Source of the DNA: Pseudomonas muyukensis
GTDB taxonomy: Bacteria > Pseudomonadota > Gammaproteobacteria > Pseudomonadales > Pseudomonadaceae
NCBI RefSeq assembly: GCF_019139535.1
Contig: NZ_CP077073.1
Location: forward strand, 199,501-263,500
Reading direction: 5' to 3'
Length of the DNA stretch: 64,000 bases
Below the pieces are notes generated by a model that ran no database searches, was not told the DNA's origin, and was given only the letters and a program-made list of their open reading frames with translations. Shown here piece after piece: positions 1 to 9,281 of this stretch; within the stretch, counting starts at the first letter, position 1, and the number at the start of each line of letters is the position of its first letter. Both the position numbers and the translations under genes were made by a program.

Positions 1-97
1 CGTCCCTGCCTTCCATCGACGTTTAGGCTCAGATCAGCCCGTGCACTTGACGCGCGAGCGACCTCATCACAAACTCTACGCAGATGACGTATAAAGC

Positions 98-460
98 ATG
101 GATGCGCTATTCGTAGAACTACCGGCTTTCGAGCGCTATCGCAGCGATTACCTCGACGACGCCGACTTTCGCTTGTTGCAGCAGTTGCTGCTCCTGCAGC
201 CCCATATCGGCGATGTCATCAAGGGCACAGGTGGCCTCAGGAAGATGCGTTTCGCCAATGCACTGCGCCAGAAGGGCAAGCGCGGCGGCATGCGCATCAT
301 CTACTACTGGTGGTCCGCCGGGCAGCAATTCTGGCTCTTCACGCTGTATGGCAAGGAGCTCCAGGACGACCTGACCACACAGCAGTGCCAAGCCCTGAAA
401 CAACTACTCGAGCGCGAATACCTGATGAGGACGACCCATGCCACGCAATATCTTCACTGA
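98..460 (+). CDS. higB2: HigB2-type toxin of a RelE-superfamily toxin-antitoxin pair
   Basis: A 120-residue protein of the RelE/HigB superfamily. Members are ribosome-dependent mRNA interferases that act in the cytoplasm and are held inactive by the cognate antitoxin. Seen here: an N-terminal VELPAFERYRSDYL segment, the GDVIKGTGGLRKMRF core and the basic KGKRGGMRIIYYWW strand, all very like Vibrio cholerae HigB2, and a usual family length. The toxin gene comes first and overlaps the antitoxin gene by 23 bases, the reversed order typical of HigBA. No Shine-Dalgarno stands out before the ATG. It is probably autoregulated by the antitoxin complex, which is inferred. Toxicity itself cannot be read from sequence. 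Confidence 0.85.
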   Translation: MDALFVELPAFERYRSDYLDDADFRLLQQLLLLQPHIGDVIKGTGGLRKMRFANALRQKGKRGGMRIIYYWWSAGQQFWLFTLYGKELQDDLTTQQCQALKQLLEREYLMRTTHATQYLH

Positions 461-752
461 ACTGACCGAAGGCTTCGAGGCGCTGTCCGAAGCGCGCGCC
501 GGCAAACTGACCCTGCGTTCGCACAAGGTCGCTTTCCAGGCCTTGGCCCCCTTGGCACCCGACGAGCTCATCGGGTTGCGCCAGCGCCTCAACATGTCGC
601 GTGCGGTGTTTGCCAGCTACCTGCGCACCAATGCCCGTACCCTGGAGAACTGGGAGCAAGGCCGCTCCAAACCCAACGCCCAGGCTGTCGCGCTGATTCG
701 CCTGGTACAGAAATTCCCGGAAACCGTCGAGCACCTCGCCGCCCTGGGCTGA
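438..752 (+). CDS. higA2: HigA2-type antitoxin with XRE-like helix-turn-helix
   Basis: A 104-residue partner of the upstream toxin. The C-terminal half is a helix-turn-helix of the XRE/Cro type: LRQRLNMSRAVFASYL, then the recognition segment NARTLENWEQGRSKPNAQA around residues 70-90. This is the signature of HigA2 antitoxins. The N-terminal FTELTEGFEALSEARAGKLT part is the toxin-binding region in V. cholerae HigA2. It starts inside the 3' end of the toxin gene in another frame, so the two are probably translationally coupled. Family knowledge says the antitoxin neutralises the toxin and represses their common promoter. A HigA2 identity is more likely than a generic XRE regulator because of the pairing. 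Confidence 0.85.
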   Translation: MPRNIFTELTEGFEALSEARAGKLTLRSHKVAFQALAPLAPDELIGLRQRLNMSRAVFASYLRTNARTLENWEQGRSKPNAQAVALIRLVQKFPETVEHLAALG

Positions 753-913
753 TTCGTCACTTTTCCACCAATAGCAGTCATTACGACGAAACAACCTCCA
801 TAACGACGCCACTCTGCCTCTTAATTACGAACCCCGCGCTTCATAAAATGGCCACCAGGCATTTTCTATACTCAGGCTCCGCCCCTGCGCAGCCTCCCTG
901 GCAAGGTCATTAC

Positions 914-2596
914 ATGAACAAGAACAACCGCCACCCCGCCGACGGCAAGAAACCCATCACCATCTTCGGCCCGGACTTCCCCTTCGCCTTCGACGACTGG
1001 CTGGAGCACCCAGCCGGCCTGGGCAGCATCCCCAAGGAGCGCCATGGCGAAGAGGTGGCGATCGTCGGTGGCGGCATCGCCGGGTTGGTGGCGGCCTACG
1101 AACTGATGAAGCTGGGCCTCAAGCCGGTGGTGTACGAAGCCTCCAAGCTCGGCGGCCGGCTGCGCTCGCAAGCCTTCAACGGCACCGACGGCATCGTCGC
1201 CGAACTGGGCGGCATGCGCTTTCCGGTGTCGTCCACGGCCTTCTACCATTACGTCGACAAACTGGGCCTGGAGACCAAACCCTTCCCCAACCCGCTGACC
1301 CCTGCCTCGGGCAGCACGGTGATCGACCTCGAAGGCCAGACCTACTACGCCGAAAAATCCGCCGACCTGCCGCCACTGTTCCACGAGGTGGCCGACGCCT
1401 GGGCCGACGCCCTGGAAAGCGGCGCGCAATTCGGCGATATCCAGCAGGCCATTCGCGACCGCGACGTGCCGCGCCTGAAAGACCTGTGGAACAAGCTGGT
1501 GCCGTTGTGGGACGACCGCACCTTCTACGATTTCGTCGCCACCTCGCGCTCGTTCGCCAAGCTCAGCTTCCAGCACCGCGAGGTGTTCGGCCAGGTGGGC
1601 TTCGGCACCGGTGGCTGGGACTCGGACTTCCCCAACTCGATGCTGGAAATCTTCCGTGTGGTGATGACCAACTGCGACGACCACCAGCACCTGGTGGTCG
1701 GCGGTGTCGAGCAGGTGCCCCAGGGCATCTGGCGCCATGTGCCGGAGCGATGCGCCCACTGGCCGGCCGGCACCAGCCTCAGCGGCCTGCATGGCGGCGC
1801 GCCACGCACCGGGGTCAAGCGCATCGCCCGCGCCACCGATGGTCGCCTGGCAGTCACCGACAACTACGGCGACGTGCGCCACTACGCAGCGGTGCTCACC
1901 ACCTGCCAGAGCTGGCTGCTGACCACCCAGATCGACTGCGAGGAGTCGCTGTTCTCGCAGAAGATGTGGATGGCCCTGGACCGTACCCGCTACATGCAGT
2001 CGTCGAAGACCTTCGTCATGGTCGACCGGCCGTTCTGGAAGGACAAGGACCCGCAGACCGGCCGCGACCTGATGAGCATGACCCTCACCGATCGCCTGAC
2101 CCGCGGCACCTACCTGTTCGACAACGGCGACGACAAGCCGGGGGTGATCTGCCTGTCCTACGCCTGGATGAGCGATGCCCTGAAGATGCTGCCGCATCCG
2201 ACCGAAAAGCGCGTGCAACTGGCCCTCGACGCGTTGAAGAAGATCTACCCCAAGACCGATATCGCCGGGCATATCATCGGCGACCCTATCACCATCTCGT
2301 GGGAGGCCGACCCGCACTTCCTCGGCGCCTTCAAAGGCGCGCTGCCTGGCCACTATCGCTACAACCAACGGATGTACGCGCACTTCATGCAGGCCGACAT
2401 GCCAGCCGAGCAGCGCGGCATCTTCATCGCCGGTGACGACGTGTCGTGGACCCCGGCCTGGGTGGAAGGCGCGGTGCAGACGTCGCTGAACGCGGTGTGG
2501 GGTATCATGAACCACTTCGGTGGCCAGACCCACCCGGACAACCCCGGCCCGGGCGACGTGTTCGACGAGATCGGGCCGATTGCCCTGGCCGACTGA
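914..2596 (+). CDS. davB: L-lysine 2-monooxygenase DavB
   Basis: Flavin-dependent lysine 2-monooxygenase of the amine-oxidase fold. It converts L-lysine with oxygen to 5-aminovaleramide, carbon dioxide and water, opening the 5-aminovalerate route of lysine catabolism. Seen: an FAD-binding GGGIAG at residues 52-57 within VAIVGGGIAGLVAAYEL, a following acidic VVYEAS strand, the GGMRFP segment of flavin amine oxidases, and a C-terminal FIAGDDVSWTPAWVEGA FAD-contact region. The ATG at 914 gives 560 residues, the known DavB length, and has a weak AAGG before it; an in-frame ATG at 848 would add 22 residues. Tryptophan 2-monooxygenase (IaaM) is the main alternative, but the amidase directly downstream matches davBA. 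Confidence 0.9.
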   Translation: MNKNNRHPADGKKPITIFGPDFPFAFDDWLEHPAGLGSIPKERHGEEVAIVGGGIAGLVAAYELMKLGLKPVVYEASKLGGRLRSQAFNGTDGIVAELGGMRFPVSSTAFYHYVDKLGLETKPFPNPLTPASGSTVIDLEGQTYYAEKSADLPPLFHEVADAWADALESGAQFGDIQQAIRDRDVPRLKDLWNKLVPLWDDRTFYDFVATSRSFAKLSFQHREVFGQVGFGTGGWDSDFPNSMLEIFRVVMTNCDDHQHLVVGGVEQVPQGIWRHVPERCAHWPAGTSLSGLHGGAPRTGVKRIARATDGRLAVTDNYGDVRHYAAVLTTCQSWLLTTQIDCEESLFSQKMWMALDRTRYMQSSKTFVMVDRPFWKDKDPQTGRDLMSMTLTDRLTRGTYLFDNGDDKPGVICLSYAWMSDALKMLPHPTEKRVQLALDALKKIYPKTDIAGHIIGDPITISWEADPHFLGAFKGALPGHYRYNQRMYAHFMQADMPAEQRGIFIAGDDVSWTPAWVEGAVQTSLNAVWGIMNHFGGQTHPDNPGPGDVFDEIGPIALAD

Positions 2597-2612
2597 GCGA
2601 AGGAGTAGCGCC

Positions 2613-3395
2613 ATGCGCATCGCCCTGTTCCAGGGCACGCCCCAGCCCCTGGACGTGCCCGGCAATCTCGAGCGCCTGCAACGCCAGGCCCAGCTGGCCG
2701 CCGGGCGCGGCGCCCAGTTGCTGGTGTGCCCGGAGATGTTCCTCAGCGGCTACAACATCGGCCTCGACCAGGTGGCCCGCCTGGCCGAGCCCGCCGACGG
2801 CCCGGCGGCGCTGCGGGTGGTGGAAATCGCCCAGGCGCAGCGCATCGCCATCGTCTACGGCTATCCGGAGCGCGGCGATGACGGCGCGATCTACAACAGC
2901 GTGCAGTTGATCGACGCCCATGGCCGCAGCCTGTGCAACTACCGCAAGACCCACCTGTTCGGCGAACTGGACCGCTCGATGTTCAGCCCCGGCGCCAACC
3001 ACTTCCCGGTGGTCGAGCTGGACGGTTGGCAGGTCGGCCTGCTGATCTGCTACGACATCGAGTTCCCGGAGAACGCCCGGCGCCTGGCCCTGGCCGGCGC
3101 CGAGCTGATCCTGGTGCCGACGGCGAACATGACCCCCTACGACTTCGTTTGCCAGGTGACCGTGCGCTCGCGGGCACAGGAGAACCAGTGCTACCTGGTG
3201 TATGCCAACTACTGCGGCAGCGAAGGGCAGATCCAGTATTGCGGCCAGAGCAGCATCGTCGGCCCGGACGGCAGCCTGCTGGCGATGGCCGGGCGCGAAG
3301 AGTGCCAGTTGCTGGCGGATCTGGAGCACGAGCGGGTAGTCGAGGGGCGCCTGGCGTTCCCCTACCTGGCGGACCTGCGCCGGGATCTGCATTAA
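2613..3395 (+). CDS. davA: 5-aminovaleramide amidohydrolase DavA (nitrilase superfamily)
   Basis: Cytoplasmic carbon-nitrogen hydrolase of 260 residues that hydrolyses 5-aminovaleramide, the DavB product, to 5-aminovalerate and ammonia. The nitrilase triad is visible: Glu41 in CPEMFLSG, Lys112 in NYRKTHLF and Cys146 in LLICYDIEFPE. The start lies 16 bases after the davB stop behind AAGGAG, so davBA is an operon. The next steps (davT and davD, giving glutarate) are not in this window. Other nitrilase-family amidases share the fold, but the link to davB makes the assignment firm. Confidence 0.92.
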   Translation: MRIALFQGTPQPLDVPGNLERLQRQAQLAAGRGAQLLVCPEMFLSGYNIGLDQVARLAEPADGPAALRVVEIAQAQRIAIVYGYPERGDDGAIYNSVQLIDAHGRSLCNYRKTHLFGELDRSMFSPGANHFPVVELDGWQVGLLICYDIEFPENARRLALAGAELILVPTANMTPYDFVCQVTVRSRAQENQCYLVYANYCGSEGQIQYCGQSSIVGPDGSLLAMAGREECQLLADLEHERVVEGRLAFPYLADLRRDLH

Positions 3396-3450
3396 CAGCC
3401 ATCCCTTGCAAGGTGTTGATAATTGGCGCTGGGCTTGGCGTTGCCGCTGT

Positions 3451-3535
3451 TTCGCGACACAAGGCCGCGCCTACAGACGACCACGTATCCCTGTAGGAGC
3501 GGCCTTGTGTCGCGAATGGGTCGCAAAGCGACCCC
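3451..3535. repeat. REP hairpin pair, family A
   Basis: Inverted repeat between davA and pqqF. The left arm at 3451-3475 begins TTCGCGACACAAGGCC and the right arm at 3492-3516 ends GGCCTTGTGTCGCGAA; they are near-perfect 25-base complements. A short second hairpin, GGGTCGC-aaa-GCGACCC, follows at 3518-3535. The same unit recurs at 17607, 28712 and 63144. It is the common REP of the P. putida group and could stabilise mRNA ends or be a substrate of a RAYT transposase encoded elsewhere. Confidence 0.85.
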
Positions 3536-3611
3536 GGCAATCTTGAATTCCCAAAAATCGCAAGACTGGGCCAGACCAGACAACCTCGGCATTGCGCGCT
3601 AGCATGGCGTC

Positions 3612-5894
3612 ATGTCCGACGCCATCCGCCACCTCACCCTCGCCAACGGCCTGCACCTGACGCTGCGCCACGCGCCACGCCTCAAACGTGCGGCGGCGGC
3701 GCTGCGCGTGCATGCCGGCAGCCACGACGCACCGCCGCGCTGGCCGGGCCTGGCGCACTTTCTCGAACACCTGTTCTTCCTGGGTACCGAGCGTTTCCCG
3801 CTGGACGACGGCCTGATGCGCTACGTGCAGGGCCTGGGCGGCCAGGTCAATGCCAGTACCCGCGAACGCACCACCGATTTCTTCTTCGAAGTGCCCCCAG
3901 CAGCGCTGGCCGGTGGGCTGGAGCGCCTGTGCCAGATGCTCGTCGAGCCGGACTTCGCCATTGAGCGCCAGGGTCGCGAGCGCGAGGTGATCCACGCCGA
4001 GTTCATCGCCTGGTCGCGCAACCCCGAGGCCCAACAACAGTTCGCCTTGCTCCAGTCGGTTGCCGCCAATCATCCGCTCAGGGCCTTCCACGCCGGCAAC
4101 CGCTACAGCCTGCCGCTAAGGGATGCGGCCTTCCAACGCGCGCTGCAAGCGTTTCACCGATGCTTCTACCAAGGCAGCCGGATAACCCTGAGCCTGGCCG
4201 GCCCTCAACCGCTGGAAGCACTGGAAGCATTGGCCAGGCGCCTGGGCGCGCAGTTCGCCGCGGGCACCTCGGCAGGTAGGCCCGCACCGCCGCGGTTGCT
4301 CGACGACCCACTACGCTCGCCCAGCACCCAAGACCTGCTGTTTGCCCACGAACACCTCCCGGCACAAGCCGAGCAGGCCCTTGAGCTGCTGCTGGACCTG
4401 CTCAGCGATAGCCGCCCGGGTGGCTGGCTGGCCGAACTGCGCCAGCGCGGCTGGCTGCAGGACTGCAAGGCGCAACGCCTGTACAGCCATGCCGGCCAGC
4501 TGCTGTGGCACGTGCGCCTACAACTGACGGCCCAGGCCGATGCCGCGCAAGCCCAACAGCTGTTGTACAGCTGGCTCGGTTTCATCCGCCAGCAGGCTGG
4601 GCCACAGCTGCACGTCACCTTCGCGCAGTTGCAGCAACGCCGTGAGCAAGCGGCCAGCGCGCTGGATCTGGCCCGCCGCGACAGTGCCGGCCAGCCCTAC
4701 CAAGCACTCACCCGACAAGGCCTGGCCGCGCTGGATGCACTACTGGCCGATCTACCGCAGGGCCCCGCCGGCCCCTGGCACCTGCCACCGGCCGAACCGC
4801 TGCTGGCGACCACGCCAGCGACGCGGCACGCCCCCTTGCCGCAAGGCCTGACGCTCAGCGATGCCCTGCCCGCTTCGCGCCAGTTCGCCACGCTCTACCT
4901 GCGCTGGCAGCTGCCCTCGGCGGCGCGCGTGCTGCAGGTGCTCGAACGCGCCCTGCAAGCGCTGCGCGAGCGTGCCGAACGCGCCGCAGTGCAACTGGAC
5001 CTGGAGGCCAGTGGTGGCTACCTGCAACTGCGTATCGGCGGCTATCCGTTGGCGGTGGTGAACGCGGCGGCAGAAGCGCTCGAGCAGATCGGCACGCCAG
5101 CCCGCGAGCACTGGCAGGCCCCGGCAGCCCGCGAACCGGCGCTGATCCCGATCCGTGCCCTGCTCAAGGCCCTGCCGGGCGCCCTTGACCCGGCAGCCGC
5201 CCAAGGGCAGCCCGCCGGCGAGCTCGCCTCGCCCTGGCAGCACGCACGCTGGCAAGGCCTGGCCATCGGCTTCGACCAAGCCAGCCGCGACGCCCTCGGC
5301 GCGGCCCTGCAGGCCATCCCTGGGCAGCCCGGCGAGCCGCCAGCCAGGCGCCACTTCGCAGGGCGCCACTGGCATCAGGTGCACGCCCCGGGCAGTGAGC
5401 CGGCCCTGCTGCTGTTCTGCCCGCTGCCAGCGCCCCTGCAAGCGTGCGGCCGTCTGCTCGCCCACCTGCTGCAAGGGCCGGTATACCAACGGTTGCGGGT
5501 TGAACTGCAACTGGGCTATGCCGTGTTCAGCACCTTTCGCCAAATTGCCGGGCACGGCGGGTTGCTGTTCGGCGTGCAATCGCCGCAGGCCGGCCAGCGC
5601 GAGGTGCTTGGCCACCTGACCACGCTGCTGCAGGAGGGCGTGCAACTGGCCGCCGACAGCCGCCAGCAACTGGCCGAGCAGTTCAGCGAAGCGGCCATGG
5701 CCAATGCCGAGGTCGCGCACTGGGCCTGGCAGGCACATATGGCGACACAAAATCCGCAGCTGGCTTGCATGAGCGAGGCTATTCTGACTGTCGAACAGCA
5801 CGACTTGGACGCGCTACTGCAGCAATTACTGGCAGCCGAACACGGCTGGCTGTGCCTGGCCAACGCCCCCGCCCCAGATGCTCATTGGCACTGA
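3612..5894 (+). CDS. pqqF: PqqF, M16-family zinc peptidase of PQQ biosynthesis
   Basis: A 760-residue M16 (pitrilysin/insulysin-like) metallopeptidase thought to cut the PqqA peptide and free the cross-linked Glu-Tyr. Seen: the inverted zinc motif HFLEH at residues 49-53 in WPGLAHFLEHLFFLGT, the third zinc ligand Glu130 in REREVIHAEF, and the NASTRERTTDFFFEV segment typical of the family. A second, inactive M16 module fills the C-terminal half. It stands first in the pqq cluster, 167 bases before pqqA, the pqqF-first order known from P. putida and P. fluorescens. The start near TTGCGCGCTAGC ATGGCGTC could also be an ATG 9 bases upstream in the same frame; MSDAIRHLTL fits the family better. 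Confidence 0.93.
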   Translation: MSDAIRHLTLANGLHLTLRHAPRLKRAAAALRVHAGSHDAPPRWPGLAHFLEHLFFLGTERFPLDDGLMRYVQGLGGQVNASTRERTTDFFFEVPPAALAGGLERLCQMLVEPDFAIERQGREREVIHAEFIAWSRNPEAQQQFALLQSVAANHPLRAFHAGNRYSLPLRDAAFQRALQAFHRCFYQGSRITLSLAGPQPLEALEALARRLGAQFAAGTSAGRPAPPRLLDDPLRSPSTQDLLFAHEHLPAQAEQALELLLDLLSDSRPGGWLAELRQRGWLQDCKAQRLYSHAGQLLWHVRLQLTAQADAAQAQQLLYSWLGFIRQQAGPQLHVTFAQLQQRREQAASALDLARRDSAGQPYQALTRQGLAALDALLADLPQGPAGPWHLPPAEPLLATTPATRHAPLPQGLTLSDALPASRQFATLYLRWQLPSAARVLQVLERALQALRERAERAAVQLDLEASGGYLQLRIGGYPLAVVNAAAEALEQIGTPAREHWQAPAAREPALIPIRALLKALPGALDPAAAQGQPAGELASPWQHARWQGLAIGFDQASRDALGAALQAIPGQPGEPPARRHFAGRHWHQVHAPGSEPALLLFCPLPAPLQACGRLLAHLLQGPVYQRLRVELQLGYAVFSTFRQIAGHGGLLFGVQSPQAGQREVLGHLTTLLQEGVQLAADSRQQLAEQFSEAAMANAEVAHWAWQAHMATQNPQLACMSEAILTVEQHDLDALLQQLLAAEHGWLCLANAPAPDAHWH

Positions 5895-6061
5895 ACGCGG
5901 CGCGGATTGTTACCAAGCCTGCAAGGGCGCATTTCGAATAATTAACCTTTCGGTACAAATTTTTCTTGTAAGATAGCGCAATCTCAGCCAATGGAACCTC
6001 TGCCCCCAGACGGTACCCAATGATGAGCTGACCCCCAAACCCATCCGGAAGGAGCAAGCCC

Positions 6062-6133
6062 ATGTGGACCAAACCTGCTTACACTGACCTGCGTATCGGC
6101 TTCGAAGTGACCATGTACTTCGCCAACCGCTAA
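6062..6133 (+). CDS. pqqA: PqqA, precursor peptide of PQQ
   Basis: A 23-residue ribosomal peptide, [10 protein letters not shown] through MYFANR, that is the backbone of pyrroloquinoline quinone. The conserved Glu15 and Tyr19 in FEVTMYF are the two side chains joined by PqqE to form the cofactor. A strong AAGGAG at 6049-6054 precedes the ATG. The gene lies between pqqF and pqqB and is followed by a hairpin that probably lets pqqA be made in excess over pqqBCDE. It is easily missed because of its size. Confidence 0.97.
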
Positions 6134-6148
6134 GCGGCAGCGCGACCA

Positions 6149-6180
6149 GACGCCTCGGCCCGCCGGGGCGTCGTCGTTTT
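6149..6180 (+). terminator. Attenuating hairpin between pqqA and pqqB
   Basis: Stem GACGCCTC (6149-6156) with GGGGCGTC (6165-6172), one G-U pair, an 8-base loop, then GTCGTTTT. The T run is short, which suits partial rather than complete termination. Known biology: pqqA transcript is far more abundant than pqqB-E transcript in several bacteria. Confidence 0.65.
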
Positions 6181-6212
6181 CGAATCACCGTTTCCTGCTT
6201 CAGAGGGCGCCC

Positions 6213-7124
6213 ATGTACATCCAGATTCTCGGCTCGGCCGCCGGCGGCGGTTTCCCCCAGTGGAACTGCAACTGCGCCAACTGCAAGGGCTACCGCGACG
6301 GCACGCTGCGCGCCAAAGCGCGTACCCAGTCGTCCATCGCCCTGTCCGACGACGGCGAGCACTGGATCCTGTGCAACGCCTCGCCAGACATCCGTGCCCA
6401 GTTGCAGGCCTTCGCGCCGATGCAACCGGCCCGCGCCCTGCGCGACAGCGGCATCGATGCCATCGTGCTGCTCGACAGCCAGATCGACCACACCACCGGC
6501 CTGCTCAGCCTGCGCGAGGGCTGCCCGCACAAGGTGTGGTGCACCGACATGGTCCACCAGGACCTGACCACGGGTTTTCCGTTGTTCAACATGCTCAGCC
6601 ACTGGAACGGCGGCCTGCAGTGGCAGCGCATCGAACTCGAAGGCAGCTTCGTCATCGACGCCTGCCCGCACCTGCGCTTCACCCCCTTCCCACTGCGCAG
6701 CGCCGCGCCGCCTTACTCGCCGCACCGTTTCGACCCGCACCCGGGCGACAACCTTGGCCTGCTGGTCGAGGACAGCCGTACCGGCGGCAAGCTGTTCTAT
6801 GCCCCGGGCCTGGGGCAGGTCGACGCCCAGCTGCTGGACATGATGCACGGCGCCGACTGCCTGCTGGTCGACGGCACGCTGTGGGAGGATGATGAAATGC
6901 AGCGGCGCGGCGTCGGCACCCGTACCGGCCGCGAGATGGGCCACCTGGCGCAGAACGGCCCGGGCGGCATGCTCGAGGTGCTCGAGGCGTTCCCGCGCCA
7001 GCGCAAGGTGCTTATCCACATCAACAACACCAACCCGATCCTCGATGAAGACTCCCCAGAGCGCGCCGAAGTGCAGCGTCGCGGCGTGGAAGTCGCCTTC
7101 GACGGCATGAGCATCGAGCTGTAA
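6213..7124 (+). CDS. pqqB: PqqB, metallo-beta-lactamase-fold protein of PQQ biosynthesis
   Basis: A 303-residue metallo-beta-lactamase-fold protein. PqqB has been shown to hydroxylate a tyrosine-derived intermediate on the way to AHQQ; an older proposal was PQQ export. Seen: an N-terminal [18 protein letters not shown] with Cys19, Cys21 and Cys24 (structural zinc site), and [13 protein letters not shown], the modified metal motif of this family. Length is normal. It starts 80 bases after pqqA and is followed 9 bases later by pqqC, so pqqBCDE read as one unit. Confidence 0.96.
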   Translation: MYIQILGSAAGGGFPQWNCNCANCKGYRDGTLRAKARTQSSIALSDDGEHWILCNASPDIRAQLQAFAPMQPARALRDSGIDAIVLLDSQIDHTTGLLSLREGCPHKVWCTDMVHQDLTTGFPLFNMLSHWNGGLQWQRIELEGSFVIDACPHLRFTPFPLRSAAPPYSPHRFDPHPGDNLGLLVEDSRTGGKLFYAPGLGQVDAQLLDMMHGADCLLVDGTLWEDDEMQRRGVGTRTGREMGHLAQNGPGGMLEVLEAFPRQRKVLIHINNTNPILDEDSPERAEVQRRGVEVAFDGMSIEL

Positions 7125-7133
7125 GGAGGCCGT

Positions 7134-7889
7134 GTGAGCGACGCAACGCCGATGTCCCCTGCCGAGTTCGAGCAGGCCCTGCGCGCCAAGGGCGCCTATT
7201 ACCACATCCACCACCCGTACCACGTGGCGATGTACCAAGGCCGTGCCACCCGCGAGCAGATCCAGGGCTGGGTGGCCAACCGCTTCTACTACCAGGTCAA
7301 CATCCCACTCAAGGACGCCGCGATCCTGGCCAACTGCCCGGACCGCGAGGTGCGCCGCGAGTGGATCCAGCGCCTGCTCGACCACGACGGCGCCCCCGGC
7401 GAGGACGGCGGTATCGAGGCCTGGCTGCGCCTGGGCCAGGCCGTGGGGCTGGACCCCGACCAGCTGCGCAGCCAGGAGCTGGTACTGCCGGGCGTGCGCT
7501 TCGCGGTCGACGCCTACGTCAACTTCGCCCGCCGCGCCAGCTGGCAGGAAGCGGCCAGCAGCTCGCTGACCGAGCTGTTCGCCCCGCAGATCCACCAGTC
7601 GCGCCTGGACAGCTGGCCGCAGCACTACCCGTGGATCGACCCGGCCGGCTACCAATACTTCCGCACCCGCCTGGGCCAGGCCCGCCGCGATGTGGAACAC
7701 GGCCTGGCGATCACCTTGCAGCACTACACCACCCGCGAAGGCCAGCAACGCATGCTGGAGATCCTGCAGTTCAAGCTGGATATCCTGTGGAGCATGCTCG
7801 ATGCCATGAGCATGGCCTATGAACTGAACCGCCCGCCGTACCACAGCGTTACCACCGAGCGGGCCTGGCACAAGGGGATCGCCCTATGA
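7134..7889 (+). CDS. pqqC: PqqC, pyrroloquinoline-quinone synthase
   Basis: A 251-residue cofactor-free oxidase that carries out the last step, ring closure and eight-electron oxidation of AHQQ to PQQ. Seen: the helical [15 protein letters not shown] segment near residues 20-35 with its active-site histidines, [16 protein letters not shown], and the C-terminal [15 protein letters not shown] helix. Length fits the family (about 250). The GTG start sits behind TAAGGAGG that includes the pqqB stop. The stop overlaps the start of pqqD by four bases. Confidence 0.97.
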   Translation: MSDATPMSPAEFEQALRAKGAYYHIHHPYHVAMYQGRATREQIQGWVANRFYYQVNIPLKDAAILANCPDREVRREWIQRLLDHDGAPGEDGGIEAWLRLGQAVGLDPDQLRSQELVLPGVRFAVDAYVNFARRASWQEAASSSLTELFAPQIHQSRLDSWPQHYPWIDPAGYQYFRTRLGQARRDVEHGLAITLQHYTTREGQQRMLEILQFKLDILWSMLDAMSMAYELNRPPYHSVTTERAWHKGIAL

Positions 7890-8161
7890 GTTTCGACCGT
7901 CAACAGGTGCCCGCCTGGCGCCCCGGCTACCGCTTCCAGTACGAGCCGGCACAGAAGGGCCATGTGCTGCTGTACCCCGAGGGCATGATCAAGCTCAACG
8001 ACAGCGCCGGGCTGATCGGCGGCCTGGTCGATGGCCAGCGCTCGGTGGCGGCGATCATCGCCGAGCTGCAACAGCAATTCCCCGGTGTGCCCGAAGTCGC
8101 CGACGACATCGAGCAATTCATGGAGGTGGCCCGTGCCGAACACTGGATCACCCTCGCCTGA
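7886..8161 (+). CDS. pqqD: PqqD, peptide chaperone that presents PqqA to PqqE
   Basis: A 91-residue protein that binds PqqA and delivers it to the radical-SAM enzyme PqqE; PqqD is the archetype of the RRE (RiPP recognition element) fold. Seen: [30 protein letters not shown] and the central [15 protein letters not shown] stretch, both typical. ATG overlaps the pqqC stop (ATGA), and its 3' end overlaps pqqE by 29 bases, so stoichiometric production is likely. Confidence 0.96.
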   Translation: MSFDRQQVPAWRPGYRFQYEPAQKGHVLLYPEGMIKLNDSAGLIGGLVDGQRSVAAIIAELQQQFPGVPEVADDIEQFMEVARAEHWITLA

Positions 8162-9281
8162 GGTGCCGGTCGGCCTGCCGCTGTGGCTGCTGGCCGAACT
8201 GACCTACCGCTGCCCGCTGCAGTGCCCGTACTGCTCCAACCCGCTGGACTTCGCCGAACAGGGCAAGGAGCTGAGCACCGCGCAGTGGTTCAAGGTCATG
8301 GCCCAAGCCCGCGAAATGGGCGCCGCGCAGATCGGCTTTTCCGGCGGCGAGCCGCTGGTGCGCCAGGACCTCGCCGAGCTGATCGGCGAGGCCCGGCGCC
8401 TGGGCTACTACACCAACCTGATCACCTCCGGCATCGGCCTGACCGAGCAGAAGATCGCCGCGTTCAAGCAGGCCGGGCTGGACCACATCCAGATCAGTTT
8501 CCAGGCCAGCGACGAGCAGGTGAACAACCTCCTGGCCGGCTCGAAGAAGGCCTTCGCGCAGAAGCTGGAGGTGGCCCGGGCAGTGAAGGCCCACGGCTAC
8601 CCGATGGTGCTCAACTTCGTCACCCACCGGCACAACATCGACAAGATCGACCGCATCATCGAGCTGTGCATTGCCCTGCAAGCCGACTTCGTCGAGCTCG
8701 CCACCTGCCAGTTCTATGGCTGGGCACACCTCAATCGCCTGGGCCTGCTGCCGACCCGCACGCAGTTGCAGCGGGCCGAGCGCATTACCAACGAGTACCG
8801 GGAAAGACTCAAGGCCGAAGGCAGCCCGTGCAAGCTGATCTTCGTCACCCCGGACTACTACGAGGAGCGCCCCAAGGCCTGCATGAACGGCTGGGGCAGC
8901 CTGTTCCTGACCATCACCCCCGACGGCACCGCCCTGCCCTGCCATGGCGCGCGGCAGCTGCCGGTACAGTTCCCCAATGTGCGCGATCACGACCTGCGGC
9001 ACATCTGGTACGACTCGTTCGGCTTCAACCGCTTCCGTGGCTATGACTGGATGCCCGAACCCTGCCGCTCGTGCGACGAGAAGCAAAAGGACTTCGGCGG
9101 CTGCCGTTGCCAGGCCTTCATGCTCACCGGCGATGCCAGCAAGGCCGACCCGGTGTGCGCCAAGTCACCGGACCATGGCATCATCCTCAAGGCCCGCGAG
9201 GAGGCCGAACACGCAACGCTGGAGATCGAACAGATGACCTTGCGCAACGCACGCAATTCCCATGTCATCGCCCGTGGCTGA
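8133..9281 (+). CDS. pqqE: PqqE, radical SAM glutamate-tyrosine crosslinking enzyme
   Basis: Radical S-adenosylmethionine enzyme that forms the carbon-carbon bond between Glu and Tyr of PqqA. Seen: the CX3CX2C cluster motif Cys27, Cys31, Cys34 in [12 protein letters not shown], the [16 protein letters not shown] segment, and a C-terminal SPASM region with CHGARQLP and [16 protein letters not shown] for auxiliary clusters. Start: GTG at 8133, six bases after GGAGG at 8122-8126, giving 382 residues; no ATG lies closer in frame, and longer readings run into pqqD. The 3' end overlaps the next gene by 20 bases. Confidence 0.95.
   Translation: MPNTGSPSPEVPVGLPLWLLAELTYRCPLQCPYCSNPLDFAEQGKELSTAQWFKVMAQAREMGAAQIGFSGGEPLVRQDLAELIGEARRLGYYTNLITSGIGLTEQKIAAFKQAGLDHIQISFQASDEQVNNLLAGSKKAFAQKLEVARAVKAHGYPMVLNFVTHRHNIDKIDRIIELCIALQADFVELATCQFYGWAHLNRLGLLPTRTQLQRAERITNEYRERLKAEGSPCKLIFVTPDYYEERPKACMNGWGSLFLTITPDGTALPCHGARQLPVQFPNVRDHDLRHIWYDSFGFNRFRGYDWMPEPCRSCDEKQKDFGGCRCQAFMLTGDASKADPVCAKSPDHGIILKAREEAEHATLEIEQMTLRNARNSHVIARG

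Noticed and set aside
848..913. In-frame ATG upstream of davB that would add 22 residues
   Set aside because: The added part is not seen in DavB and the shorter start gives the known 560-residue length.
872..2665. Long reading frame antisense to davB (597 codons)
   Set aside because: Composition (His-, Gly-, Val-, Arg-rich without motifs) is that of a shadow frame in GC-rich DNA; davB on the other strand has full family motifs.
5910..7871. 653-codon frame antisense to pqqB and pqqC
   Set aside because: No recognisable fold or start signal and it runs opposite well-defined pqq genes.
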